From positions 1 through 64,000 of the forward strand of contig NZ_VOSW01000015.1 of assembly GCF_009690905.1 (NCBI RefSeq): a stretch of DNA of 64,000 nucleotides. The letters run 5' to 3'. The stretch is from Paraburkholderia madseniana. Its GTDB lineage: Bacteria > Pseudomonadota > Gammaproteobacteria > Burkholderiales > Burkholderiaceae. The position numbers and the translations under genes are program-made. The notes beneath the pieces are model-generated. The model was given only the letters and a program-made list of their open reading frames with translations, was not told the DNA's origin and made no database searches. This document shows positions 1 through 9,053 of this stretch, piece by piece (positions within the stretch are counted from its first letter, which is position 1; the number at the start of each line of letters is the position of its first letter).

Positions 1-586
1 GTGGCCCCAAGACCCGCAAACCCGCACCCTATGTCGAAGGCGCGGTAGCCCGAGCCCATCACAGTACCGCCCGCCTGCTTAAACGCGCCAAAGGCGGGAC
101 ATCTTGATCAAGACCTTGAAAGGGCTGACTTTAAGTGCCTCGCGTGTGATTGCGCACCCGACGGTGCCAACCCGATCGGACAACCGGAAGTCGATTCTAC
201 TTCCGTCGGCCGAAACTCTTGGCTCGAAATCAAGAACGTCCATGCCACACCCCGTAAATTCATGGGCAAACTTTTGGCTTGCTGCCGCCCCCTTCCAAAT
301 TTAACAGAACACGCCCCGCGGGCAATAGTCGGCGAGCACCGACAGTCAATTCAGGAAAACGCATGTGAAATGGCCCCCTCGCGTTATAGACGCTGTTTTG
401 ACGTTTGCGGGCTACGAGTTGGCCGTTGACGGTTAGTTTCATTCTGTTTTGAACAGAGACTTCCACTGGTGACAGATTACGTGAGACGAACGGCAATGGT
501 TGGCAGCCACGGCGCAGTTTCGCCGTGTGCCGATCGATACAATCGAACATATGTCACACGTCCTGTTTTGCCTCTCCCCGAGCAGA
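1..586. other. Left edge, no recognisable gene
   Basis: A plus-strand frame open from base 3 to a TGA near base 116 could be the last 30-odd residues of a protein that starts outside the window; it is basic (ends LLKRAKGGTS) and I do not recognise it. From about 120 to 586 only short open frames occur on either strand, none with a convincing ribosome binding site or known motif. The base composition is more even than in the flanking genes, which is compatible with decayed sequence. Confidence 0.3.
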
Positions 587-2098
587 TCAAACCCCAATCC
601 GGAACAGCACCGACTTCTCCTGCGTGTATTCATCCAGCCAGTTCTCACCGAATTCACGCCCAAGCCCGGATCGCTTATATCCGCCGAAGGGGGTATCCAT
701 CAACGAATACAGGCCGCCGTTGATCACCACGCCGCCAGTGCGCAAACGCAGCGCCATGTCATAAGCCTTCGCCGGGTCACGGGAATGAATTCCGCCATAC
801 AGGCCATATCGGCTGTCATTGGCAATCTGCACCGCTTCTTCGTCGTTATCGAAACCGATCACGCTGGCCACAGGGCCGAAAATCTCCTCCTGCGCGATCG
901 ACATATCGTTGGTCACGCCGTCGAAAATCGTTACGTCGTAGAAGAACCCCCGGTCCAGATGAGCTGGCCGCCGCCCGCCTGCCACGAGCCGCGCACCCTC
1001 GTCCTGCCCCTGCTGCACGAAGCGCTCGACCCGGCTGCGGGCCGCCTCGCGAATCAACGGTCCGACCACGGTGCCGGCGGCCGCCGGGTCGCCGACGCTC
1101 AACTGCGCCGCAATCGCACGCATGGTTTCGACATACGCGGGACGGATCGCGTTGTGCACGATATGACGTGTCGCCAACGCGCAGCCCTGGCCGCAATGGG
1201 TCGACACCTGGAACACGCCTTCCATCGCGGCTTTCTGCACGTCGGCATCTTCACGCACGATCAACGCCGACTTTCCGCCGAGTTCGAGCAGCGTCTTTTT
1301 GATGGTCGGCGCGCCTTGCGCCAGAATCGCCGCTCCCACCTGCTCCGAGCCGGTGAACGTCACCATGTCGACACGTGCATCCGCGGTCATCATCTGTGCG
1401 ACGTCGGCATTGCCGGTCACGATATTCAGCACGCCGTCCGGCAATCCGGCTTCCTGCGCCGCCTCGCCGAACAGCAGCGCCGAAAACGGCGTATGCGGCG
1501 ACGGTTTGAGCACGACCGTATTGCCGGCCAGCAAAGCCGGAAACAGCTTGGCCAGGTTGGTGAGAAACGGCGCGTTGAACGGCGTGATCGCCGACACTAC
1601 GCCGATCGCCTCCCGCACCACGACGCCGCTGCCGATCAATTGCGCGCCGGCGGGATCGAATGGATTGAGCGCGGTCGTAATCGGCAGATGGCGCGCCGCC
1701 TGGTTGAGGGAGCGCTCGATCGCGGTTTCGACGATCTTCATCGGCGACGCGAACATCATGGTTTCGGCAAGTGCGCGCGTTGCGCCGGCTTCGACGATCT
1801 GCAACGCCTTGATGCGATCGGCACGCGCGAGCAACGCGGCATGCATGCGCCGCATAAAGCCGGCGCGCTCGGCCGGCGACATGCCCGGCCACGGCCCGCG
1901 ATCGAATGCTTCGCGCGCAGCGGCGAGCGCGGCTTCGGCTTCTGCCAGCCCGCCAACCGGCGCTTCGCCGATCACTTCCTCGGTGGCCGGATTCAACACG
2001 GGCTGACGCTCACCGCTTTGCGGCGTGACCCACACGCCGCCGATAAAGAGCCGCGTCTGTTCGGTGAACTGCTTCGGCAGCGCCGCAAAATCGTTCAT
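587..2098 (-). CDS. NAD(P)-dependent aldehyde dehydrogenase
   Basis: A 503-residue member of the aldehyde dehydrogenase superfamily, of normal length, oxidising an aldehyde to a carboxylate in the cytoplasm. Visible motifs are TPFNAP (Asn175), VLKPS (Lys198, cofactor), FTGS at 248-251, LELGGKS with general base Glu272, and GQGC with nucleophile Cys306, followed by EEIFGPV. The substrate cannot be read from the sequence. It lies 58 bases downstream of a GMC oxidoreductase on the same strand, so the two probably act in sequence as alcohol to aldehyde to acid, here perhaps on a terpenoid alcohol. Confidence 0.93.
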   Translation of the reverse strand: MNDFAALPKQFTEQTRLFIGGVWVTPQSGERQPVLNPATEEVIGEAPVGGLAEAEAALAAAREAFDRGPWPGMSPAERAGFMRRMHAALLARADRIKALQIVEAGATRALAETMMFASPMKIVETAIERSLNQAARHLPITTALNPFDPAGAQLIGSGVVVREAIGVVSAITPFNAPFLTNLAKLFPALLAGNTVVLKPSPHTPFSALLFGEAAQEAGLPDGVLNIVTGNADVAQMMTADARVDMVTFTGSEQVGAAILAQGAPTIKKTLLELGGKSALIVREDADVQKAAMEGVFQVSTHCGQGCALATRHIVHNAIRPAYVETMRAIAAQLSVGDPAAAGTVVGPLIREAARSRVERFVQQGQDEGARLVAGGRRPAHLDRGFFYDVTIFDGVTNDMSIAQEEIFGPVASVIGFDNDEEAVQIANDSRYGLYGGIHSRDPAKAYDMALRLRTGGVVINGGLYSLMDTPFGGYKRSGLGREFGENWLDEYTQEKSVLFRIGV

Positions 2099-2156
2099 TC
2101 GATGTCTCCGTCCATGTCGTTGTCAGATGGCGATAGCGGTGGCAACAAGGCCACGC

Positions 2157-3758
2157 TCATTGCTCGCCGAGTATCAGTTCAGCCGCGCGCATGCCGATCG
2201 CCATGGCGGGCGCGTTGGTATTGCCCGCGATCAGCGTGGGCATGATCGACGTATCGACCACCCGCAGGCGCTCGACGCCGCGCACCCGCAGTTTGGTATC
2301 GACAGCAGCCGCATCGCTGTTGCCCATCTGGCAGGTACCGGACACGTGAAAGGCGGTCGAGCCGAATTTGAAGTACGCCTCGACCAGTTCCTCATCGGAC
2401 GTGAACGCGGGACCCGGCGCGGTCTCCTCGGTGAAATGGCCACCCAGTGCCGGCTGACGCAGCATGCGGCGGATCAGCCGGATCAGCGCCACGCTGTTGC
2501 GGCGGTCCTGTTCGGTGTCGAGATAATTGGCGTCGATGGCGAGCGGCGCGGCGTGATCCGCCGACGTGATGCTCACGCTGCCGAGGCTCTGAGGATGCGT
2601 GAGATAGGCCACCCAGGTCATGCCGGGTTGCGTGTCGATCGCGATCTTGCCGTCTTTCACCGTCAACGAATACAGGCCGACGCCAATCTCCGCATTCGGG
2701 CGCGTCAGTTCCGGGTTCGTTTTAACGAAGGCGCAGACCTCGTGCGCCGCATGCGTCATCGGCCCCGCGCCACGCAACTGGTAGCGGAACATGTTGGCGA
2801 CGAGCGGCCAGCCGCGAAATTGCCGGTTCAGACTGCCGCCCGTGACGCGCGCGCTTAGCATCACCGGCCGATGCTCGCGCAGGTTGCGGCCTACCGCGGG
2901 CACGTCGGCAACCACGTCGATGCCGAGCTCGCGCAATCGCTCGCCGTCGCCGACACCGGAGAGTTGAAGCAATTTCGGCGAGTTCAGCGCGCCCGCGCTC
3001 ACCAGCACTTCACGCCGTGCATTGACGCTCAGGACGGCGCCCTCGGCCGTGCGCAGCAACACACCGGTGGCGCGCCTGCCGCTGAAGTTGATCCGCTCGA
3101 CCTCGACACCCGTGCGGATGTCGAGATTCGCACGGCCGCGCACGGGATCGAGAAACGCCTTGGCCGCGCTCCAACGTCGCCCGCGCCAGATGGTTCGCGG
3201 CTGGTAGCCGATCGCCGCATCCGCAGCGGCATTGATGTCCCTAACTCGCGGCACGCCGCTCTGCCCTGCTGCTTCGATCACTGCCTCGCAAAGCGGATCG
3301 CCCGACGGATGCATCGACACTTTCAGCGGCCCCCCTGCGCCGCGCCACTGCGCCTCGCCGAGCTCGTGATCTTCCATGTCCTTGAAGCAACGGCCCATGT
3401 CAGCCCAGCCCCAGCCGGTGCAACCTGCTGCTTCCCAGTCGTCGTAGTCCTGCGGATGGCCACGCAAATACACCATACCGTTGACCGAACTCGAGCCGCC
3501 GAGCGTACGCCCTTTTAACCAGTATTCCGAGCCGCCGCCGCTGCGCTGGGTGGCGCGATAGCTCCATACGAGCGGACCACCCGGGCTCAGGATCTTGCCG
3601 ATGCCGCGCGGCATGTGAATCAGCGCGCTGCGATCCGGCGGCCCGCTTTCGAGCAGCAGCACGGACACAGCCGAATCCGCCGACAAACGGTTGGCCAGCA
3701 CACAGCCCGCCGACCCTGCTCCGACAATCACATAGTCGTAATGCTCACGAAAAGCCAT
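2157..3758 (-). CDS. GMC-family FAD-dependent alcohol oxidoreductase
   Basis: A 533-residue glucose-methanol-choline oxidoreductase (choline dehydrogenase-like) that would oxidise an alcohol to an aldehyde with FAD. The N-terminus carries the dinucleotide-binding motif VIVGAGSAGCVLANRLS, then LKGRTLGGSSSVNGM (GMC signature 1) and LVSAGALNSPKLLQLSGVG (signature 2). The C-terminus has FHVSGTCQMG with the active-site His and NTNAPAMAIGMRAAELIL. The frame is open a further 140 codons upstream, but ATG at 3758 has AGGAAC seven bases before it and begins directly at the FAD fold. It is probably cotranscribed with the downstream aldehyde dehydrogenase and is divergent from the DUF1302 operon. Confidence 0.93.
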   Translation of the reverse strand: MAFREHYDYVIVGAGSAGCVLANRLSADSAVSVLLLESGPPDRSALIHMPRGIGKILSPGGPLVWSYRATQRSGGGSEYWLKGRTLGGSSSVNGMVYLRGHPQDYDDWEAAGCTGWGWADMGRCFKDMEDHELGEAQWRGAGGPLKVSMHPSGDPLCEAVIEAAGQSGVPRVRDINAAADAAIGYQPRTIWRGRRWSAAKAFLDPVRGRANLDIRTGVEVERINFSGRRATGVLLRTAEGAVLSVNARREVLVSAGALNSPKLLQLSGVGDGERLRELGIDVVADVPAVGRNLREHRPVMLSARVTGGSLNRQFRGWPLVANMFRYQLRGAGPMTHAAHEVCAFVKTNPELTRPNAEIGVGLYSLTVKDGKIAIDTQPGMTWVAYLTHPQSLGSVSITSADHAAPLAIDANYLDTEQDRRNSVALIRLIRRMLRQPALGGHFTEETAPGPAFTSDEELVEAYFKFGSTAFHVSGTCQMGNSDAAAVDTKLRVRGVERLRVVDTSIMPTLIAGNTNAPAMAIGMRAAELILGEQ

Positions 3759-3841
3759 CGATCGTTCCTGTGACAAGTTCAAGGTTTTGTCCGTCACCGG
3801 CGGCGCTGCCGTTTCGGCCTGCACGGCCAATTTCCGAATAT

Positions 3842-3867
3842 TATGAACACATATCGGAAATATGTCT
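3842..3867 (+). promoter_or_regulatory. Shared 26-bp regulon motif, copy 1
   Basis: TATGAACA-N8-AAATATGTCT, 84 bases upstream of the GMC oxidoreductase start. Both half sites are identical to the copy at 39560, 35 kb away, while the 8-base spacers differ. A 6-bp dyad ACATAT-N5-ATATGT lies inside it. Likely operator; protein unknown, DitR-like IclR is the best candidate. Confidence 0.6.
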
Positions 3868-4307
3868 CTTATTTGACGATGCCTCCAGGGTATCTCTCGA
3901 GACGGGTGCTCAAGGAGCCCGGCGAGACCGGGTAACTCCTGATAGCGGATAATTTGAACAGGTTCGATTCTGGTGATCAATTTAAGAAATGCCGGCGAGC
4001 GGTCCGACCGGCCGGCGTTACCTCCCGACTGCCAAGCATGCAACCCCCACGCCTCATCACACGTCCTGCTGTCTATTTCCTGCGCCCACCCGTTGATGCC
4101 CTGCGCCGGGTTGCGCTCCATGCGGCCTCCCCACACTCGCATCCGACGCTGACCGTTGCCCGAAAGTCCTTTCCACATAAGGATCCGATCAAAAATACGA
4201 GGCCATTGACCTTGCCCGACGGCACACCTTTCCCCTGCGGAAATGGGCTGACTCCCGGTCTTCTGGCGTTACGCCACGCAGCATCCTTGCCCCATTAGCA
4301 GAATGGA

Positions 4308-4333
4308 TATGAACAACTTCGTCAAATTTGTCT
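4308..4333 (+). promoter_or_regulatory. Shared 26-bp regulon motif, copy 2
   Basis: TATGAACA-N8-AAATTTGTCT, 231 bases upstream of the DUF1302 gene. It differs from copy 1 by one base outside the spacer. With copy 1 it gives each of the two divergent operons its own site. Confidence 0.58.
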
Positions 4334-4365
4334 CGAATAGGGGAAAACGAGAGAGCCGGAGTCGA

Positions 4366-4389
4366 AATTCTATCTATAGAATTCAATTC
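4366..4389. promoter_or_regulatory. Palindromic operator candidate upstream of DUF1302 operon
   Basis: A perfect inverted repeat AATTCTAT-CT-ATAGAATT (4366-4383) overlaps TAGAATTCAATTC (4377-4389). The same 13 bases occur at 48662-48674 between the TetR gene and the CoA ligase gene, where they form a palindrome. This suggests that the TetR protein also controls the DUF1302 operon. Confidence 0.5.
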
Positions 4390-4564
4390 CGAATCCAGGC
4401 GAATCTAACAAGTCCCGACGAGCAGACTGCACAGAGTTGAACACTGTGTGCAATTCCCTGGGCGGCAGCGTGGAAGCCACGAGGCCAGCAGCACCGTGCC
4501 GTCACCACCGTCAAACAAAAACCCGGCCCCGGCAGGGAGCTACGGAGACAAGGAGATGAAGGGA

Positions 4565-6265
4565 ATGAGCAGCTGCGCCAGATTCGAAAAAAGCCGGATG
4601 AGCCTCGGTATCGCGATGGCTCTGGGATGCTGGGCCGCATCGGCCAACGCCGTGCAACTCAGTTCGAACCCCGATCTGAACATCAATTGGGACAACACGA
4701 TCAGCTACAACCTGGGCATGCGTGCCCAGGGCATCAACGACTCGATCGGCAATAACCCGCTTTACAGTGAATCGGATTACAAGTTCAAGCACGCTGGCGA
4801 CATTGTTACCAACCGCGTGTCCGATCTGAGCGAATTCGATGCGGTCTACCAGGACAAATTCGGTTTTCGGGTCAGCGCCTCGTTGTGGAAAGACTTCGCG
4901 TACGGCGGCGGTGTGAACAACAACCCCGGCGCCGCCTATCCCGGGGTGCCCTACTCGAGCCTCAACTCGTACACCGGCAACCACTACGGCAGTTACACCG
5001 AGCGCTACTACCAGCAGGGCGCGGATCTGCTGGATGCATTCGTGTTCTACAAGTTCGAGATCAATGGCCAGCCGAGCGCGATCAAGGTCGGCCGTCTCAC
5101 CCAGTACTGGGGCAATGCGCTTATCTTCGGCAGCGAGGGCATTAACTACGGTCAAGGCGCGTCCGACAACATCAAGGGCGCAGCCTCGCCCGGGACGCAG
5201 GCAAAGGAACTGGCGATCCCGCGCGCCCAGGTGCTGTTCGAAACCCAGCTCACGCCGACCGTCTCACTGGCCGCGCAGTATTTCGCCGAATATATGCCGA
5301 CCCGTCTGCCGGAAGGCGGCACCTACCTGGGCACGGTCGGCTTCGGCTTCCAGGGGCCGAACCTGTTGGAGGGGGCAATTCCGCGCGGCGCCGACGTGAT
5401 GCCGAACAACGGTTTTCATAACGACTACGGCGCCAAGGTCACATGGGCGCCGCAATGGCTCGGTGGCACGTTCGGCTTCTATTACCGCAATCTGACGGAA
5501 ACGCAGCCGTGGGTGCTGCTGGGCGTGAACCCGGCAACCGGTGCGACCAACTATCACCTTGCCTATGGCTCGAACGTGAAGCTGTACGGCATGAGTCTCG
5601 ACCGGCAGATCGGCGACTTCAGCACGGGCTTCGAAGTGTCGTACCGGCATAACACCGCGCTGAACAGTGGCACCGGTCCGTTGGCGAGCGACCTGAGCGG
5701 CCAGCAAGGCGCGCGAGGCGACGTCGTCAATGTGATCGGAAACGTGCTGGCGGGCCTGTCGCGCACGCCATTCTGGAACACCGGCAGCGCGCTGGCTGAA
5801 ATCGCTTTCACGCAGAAGGTCAAGACCACCAGCAACGGCGCGCTCTACAACGGCGTGGGCAACTCGACCGAATGTCCGACCGGCAGCAAATGGGCCGGCT
5901 GCTCGACCAACAATTCGGTGGCGCTGGCGGTGCAGTTCGATCCGCAATGGCTGCAGGTGTTTCCGGGTGTCGACATCGACGCGCCGATGTTCATCCAGTA
6001 CGGCCTGTGGGGCAATACGCCGAGTCTGGGCGGCACCAACCAGGGTTCGATGATCTACACCTTCGGCCTGCACGCGCTAATCCAGAACAAATACAACGTC
6101 ACGCTGCAATACAACGGCTATCACTCGCATACGGGCGGCCAGACAAACTTCGGTCTCGCCAACGGTTTGCCGAGCGGCGGGCCTTCGTATTACGCAACGG
6201 GCAACGGTCCGTCTTTCTACAACGACAAAGGTTGGGTTTCGCTCACGTTTTCTTCTTCATTCTGA
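4565..6265 (+). CDS. DUF1302 family outer-membrane-type protein
   Basis: A 566-residue secreted protein of the DUF1302 family. The N-terminus (SLGIAMALGCWAASANA) is a signal peptide, and the mature part is rich in alternating polar/aromatic stretches and Gly/Asn turns, ending GWVSLTFSSSF with a C-terminal Phe, as expected of an outer-membrane beta-barrel. ATG at 4565 was chosen because AAGGAG sits nine bases upstream; ATG at 4556 directly abuts that site. DUF1302 genes commonly travel with DUF1329, YCF48-like and RND/MMPL genes in clusters for hydrophobic compounds such as steroids and terpenoids, which is the arrangement here. A role in substrate passage across the outer membrane is inferred. 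Confidence 0.85.
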   Translation: MSSCARFEKSRMSLGIAMALGCWAASANAVQLSSNPDLNINWDNTISYNLGMRAQGINDSIGNNPLYSESDYKFKHAGDIVTNRVSDLSEFDAVYQDKFGFRVSASLWKDFAYGGGVNNNPGAAYPGVPYSSLNSYTGNHYGSYTERYYQQGADLLDAFVFYKFEINGQPSAIKVGRLTQYWGNALIFGSEGINYGQGASDNIKGAASPGTQAKELAIPRAQVLFETQLTPTVSLAAQYFAEYMPTRLPEGGTYLGTVGFGFQGPNLLEGAIPRGADVMPNNGFHNDYGAKVTWAPQWLGGTFGFYYRNLTETQPWVLLGVNPATGATNYHLAYGSNVKLYGMSLDRQIGDFSTGFEVSYRHNTALNSGTGPLASDLSGQQGARGDVVNVIGNVLAGLSRTPFWNTGSALAEIAFTQKVKTTSNGALYNGVGNSTECPTGSKWAGCSTNNSVALAVQFDPQWLQVFPGVDIDAPMFIQYGLWGNTPSLGGTNQGSMIYTFGLHALIQNKYNVTLQYNGYHSHTGGQTNFGLANGLPSGGPSYYATGNGPSFYNDKGWVSLTFSSSF

Positions 6266-6372
6266 CGGGCGACGGTCGCGCCCGCTTTCTGTCACGGATG
6301 CCCTCACGAGCGCCGGATAAAAAGCTGTCGCGCACCGGCTGGGTTTTTCTGACACATATTCTGGAGACAAGC

Positions 6373-7737
6373 ATGAAACTCGCAATGGTACTGGCAACGA
6401 TGGCGACGGCAGTCGCCGCCAGTGGGCCTGTGCTCGCGGCGGTCAGCGCCGACGAAGCCAAAGAGCTCGGCGGCAAGCTCACCGAATTCGGCGCACAGAA
6501 AGCCGCCAACGCGGACGGTTCGATCCCTGCCTACACCGGCGGCGTGAAGGATCTGCCCATCCCCGCCGACTTCAAGCCCGGCAGCGGCCGCTATCCCGAT
6601 CCGTTCAAGGACGACAAGCCGATCGAATCGATCACCAAGGCCAATCAGGCCAAGTACGGCGACGCGCTGACACCTGGCACCAAGGCGCTGCTCGACCGCT
6701 TCCCGGGTTTTCGCGTCGACGTCTACAAGACGCGGCGTACGATGACCTATCCGGACTGGGTGCTGAAGAACACGGTGAGCTGCGCAACCACGGCGAAGCT
6801 CGTCGGCAAGATCAAGGGCGATGGCGTGGAAGGCGCATTCGGCTGCATTCCGTTCCCGATCCCGAAAGACGGTTATGAAGTGATGTGGAATCAGAACATG
6901 CGCTACCAGGGCGTGCGCACCGATTTCCGCTTCCGCACGATCTTCGTTGACGAAGCCGGCCACAAGACGCTGATGGGCGACCAGGAGTCGAAGTTCATCT
7001 ACCCGTTCTACGACCGCAACGCGACCAAACTGAACGACCCGTATTTCCGCCTGACCTACACCAACTTCTTCGGCCCGTCCTCGCAGGTCGGCCAGTTGTA
7101 TCTGGCGAAATACAGCGTCAATAACGGCGACCAGGACGACACCACCTGGATCTACATGCCGGGTCAGCGACGTGTGCGCGTGGCGCCCGAACTGAAGTAC
7201 GACACGCCGATGGCGGGTATCGGCGGCACGCTGCTGTTCGACGAAATCGGTGGTTTCCAGGGACGGATGGACCGCTTCGATTTCAAGCTGGCCGGCGAGA
7301 AAGAAATCATCGTGCCGTACAACAACTATCGCGCGTATCAGTCGCCGAATCTGGTGGGCGACAAGTTCGCCAATCCGGATGTCGTGCGCTGGGAGAAGCA
7401 CCGGGTGTGGGTGGTCGAGGCGACCCTCAAGCCGGGTCAGCGTGATGTCTACAGCCATCGCACGTATTACATCGACGAAGACACGTGGCTGATCGTGGCG
7501 TACGACGCGTACGACCAAAGCAACGCGCTCTACCGTACCGCCTATACGCTGGACATCATCCCTTACGACAAGCCGCGCGTCGGCCAGCCCATCCAGGTGG
7601 TCTACGACCTGACCAAGGGCAACTACGCGGTCATCGCGGACCAGGGCGATCCGGTCACCCACATGATCCCGTACGACGAACTGCCGAACCAGGCGTATTA
7701 CACGCCGCAAGCACTGCAAAGCGCGGGCGTGCGCTAA
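6373..7737 (+). CDS. DUF1329 domain protein, periplasmic
   Basis: A 454-residue DUF1329 protein (LolA-like fold in the family). A clear signal peptide MKLAMVLATMATAVAASGPVLA precedes the family start VSADEAKELGGKLTEFGAQKAAN. GGAGA lies upstream of the chosen ATG. It follows the DUF1302 gene by 107 bases and precedes a YCF48-like gene. A periplasmic carrier or scaffold working with the DUF1302 barrel and the RND protein is likely from this recurrent association; no enzymatic motif is visible. A GC-rich inverted repeat (7755-7761 with 7774-7780) just after the stop could attenuate readthrough. Confidence 0.87.
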   Translation: MKLAMVLATMATAVAASGPVLAAVSADEAKELGGKLTEFGAQKAANADGSIPAYTGGVKDLPIPADFKPGSGRYPDPFKDDKPIESITKANQAKYGDALTPGTKALLDRFPGFRVDVYKTRRTMTYPDWVLKNTVSCATTAKLVGKIKGDGVEGAFGCIPFPIPKDGYEVMWNQNMRYQGVRTDFRFRTIFVDEAGHKTLMGDQESKFIYPFYDRNATKLNDPYFRLTYTNFFGPSSQVGQLYLAKYSVNNGDQDDTTWIYMPGQRRVRVAPELKYDTPMAGIGGTLLFDEIGGFQGRMDRFDFKLAGEKEIIVPYNNYRAYQSPNLVGDKFANPDVVRWEKHRVWVVEATLKPGQRDVYSHRTYYIDEDTWLIVAYDAYDQSNALYRTAYTLDIIPYDKPRVGQPIQVVYDLTKGNYAVIADQGDPVTHMIPYDELPNQAYYTPQALQSAGVR

Positions 7738-7858
7738 ACGGCGCGGCGCGCGCCCGCCGGAACCGGGTATCGATCCGGCGAGCGCGCAGCCTGCATGGTC
7801 GAAGAATGGTCAATGCGTTGCCAATGAGTTCGCAACGTGTGTGTGCGGAGACTTACCC

Positions 7859-8965
7859 ATGAATTTCCGGTCAGTGCAATGTCTGACGGCCATCGTCGCG
7901 GCGTTCGCGGGTGCTTCCGCACTCGCCGCGACGGCCAGCACGGAGCCGCCGGCGGCCCACGCGGCGCGCTTTGTCGATCCGCTCGACGCGCCCGCCGAAA
8001 CCGCCGTCTCACCCGCCACCCGGCCGATGACCGCGGTGGCGAGCGCTGGTCAACGCCTCGTCGGCGTCGGCCAGCGGGGCGTGATCGTCGTGTCCGACGA
8101 CCACGGGCATAGCTGGCGCCAGGTCCCCAGTCCGGTGCAGAGCGATCTGACGGCGGTGGCCTTCCCCACGCCGTCGCAAGGCTGGGCTGTCGGCCACGAC
8201 GGCGTGATTCTGCATACCTCGAACGGCGGCACGAGCTGGAGCAAACAGCTCGACGGACGTATCTCCAACGAGCGCTTCGTCGCCTATTACCGGGACGCCG
8301 TGGCACGCGGCGACGCGAATGCCTCCACGTATCAGAAGCAGGAAGAAAACAACGCCAAAGCGGGCCCGTCGCTGCCTTATCTCGATGTCTGGTTCGACAA
8401 CGCCACCGAAGGCTATGCGGTCGGCTCGTTCGGCTCGTTCGCCATGACGACCGATGGCGGCAAGACCTGGCGGCCCGGCCTCGAGCACATCGACAACCCC
8501 GACTTCCTGAATCTGAACGCGATTCGCGGAATTGGCGGCGAGGTGTATATCGCGGGCGAACGCGGCACCGTGTTCCGGCTCGATCGGGCGAGCGGCCAGT
8601 TCAAGCGCCTGCAATCGGGCTACAGCGGCAGCTTCTTCGGCATCGTCGGCAACGACCAAAGGCTCTTTGCCTTTGGCCTGCGCGGCACCGTTTATCAGAG
8701 CACCGACCAGGGCAACAGCTGGCAAAAAGCCGACACCGGTACCGATTCGACGTTGAACGGCGCCACCGTGCTTGGCGATGGCCGCATCGTGATCTGCGGC
8801 AGCCGCGCGATGCTGCTAGTCGCCGATCCGGTTAGTGGCGCCTTCCATCGCGTTTCGGCCGATACGCCGATGCTGTTCGCCGGCATCGCCGCGGACGGCG
8901 CGGATCGCGTCGCGCTCGGTGGTTCGAGCGGTATGAGCGTTGAGGCGATCGGCTTGCGGCGCTGA
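7859..8965 (+). CDS. YCF48-like beta-propeller protein
   Basis: A 368-residue secreted protein with a signal peptide (AIVAAFAGASALAATA) and repeated Asp-box/BNR-type motifs: DDHGHSWRQV, SNGGTSWSKQ, TDGGKTWRPG and TDQGNSWQKA, each in a propeller blade pattern. This matches the YCF48/Hcf136-like family, which in proteobacteria is found next to DUF1302/DUF1329/RND genes. ATG at 7859 has GGAG eight bases upstream. The repeats suggest a periplasmic assembly or docking factor for the neighbouring transporter; that role is inferred. Confidence 0.85.
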   Translation: MNFRSVQCLTAIVAAFAGASALAATASTEPPAAHAARFVDPLDAPAETAVSPATRPMTAVASAGQRLVGVGQRGVIVVSDDHGHSWRQVPSPVQSDLTAVAFPTPSQGWAVGHDGVILHTSNGGTSWSKQLDGRISNERFVAYYRDAVARGDANASTYQKQEENNAKAGPSLPYLDVWFDNATEGYAVGSFGSFAMTTDGGKTWRPGLEHIDNPDFLNLNAIRGIGGEVYIAGERGTVFRLDRASGQFKRLQSGYSGSFFGIVGNDQRLFAFGLRGTVYQSTDQGNSWQKADTGTDSTLNGATVLGDGRIVICGSRAMLLVADPVSGAFHRVSADTPMLFAGIAADGADRVALGGSSGMSVEAIGLRR

Positions 8966-9053
8966 GCCGGACAGGCGCAATCAGCGCAGTAGGTGCAGTA
9001 AATGCAGCGGGCGCGAGACACGCCATTGAATTGCATCACTAGAGGTGTTCAGC

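Larger units (their letters stand above)
3759..4564. promoter_or_regulatory. Long divergent promoter region, GMC operon / DUF1302 operon
   Basis: About 800 bases without a supported gene separate two divergent operons. It holds two copies of the shared 26-bp motif (3842-3867 and 4308-4333), an 18-bp perfect palindrome (4366-4383) and a TAGAATTCAATTC element (4377-4389), so it is probably a complex control region. An open frame at 3954-4298 has no ribosome binding site and an unconvincing composition. Confidence 0.6.

Noticed and set aside
500..2245. 581-codon open frame on the plus strand
   Set aside because: Antisense to the aldehyde dehydrogenase, His/Arg-rich, with no domain; a shadow caused by high GC at third positions.
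3759..4178. N-terminal extension of the GMC oxidoreductase by 140 codons
   Set aside because: Not homologous in character to the family; a good ribosome binding site and the FAD motif both place the start at 3758.
3954..4298. 114-codon open frame in the GMC/DUF1302 gap
   Set aside because: No ribosome binding site, Pro/Arg/His-rich, and it lies between two regulatory motifs.
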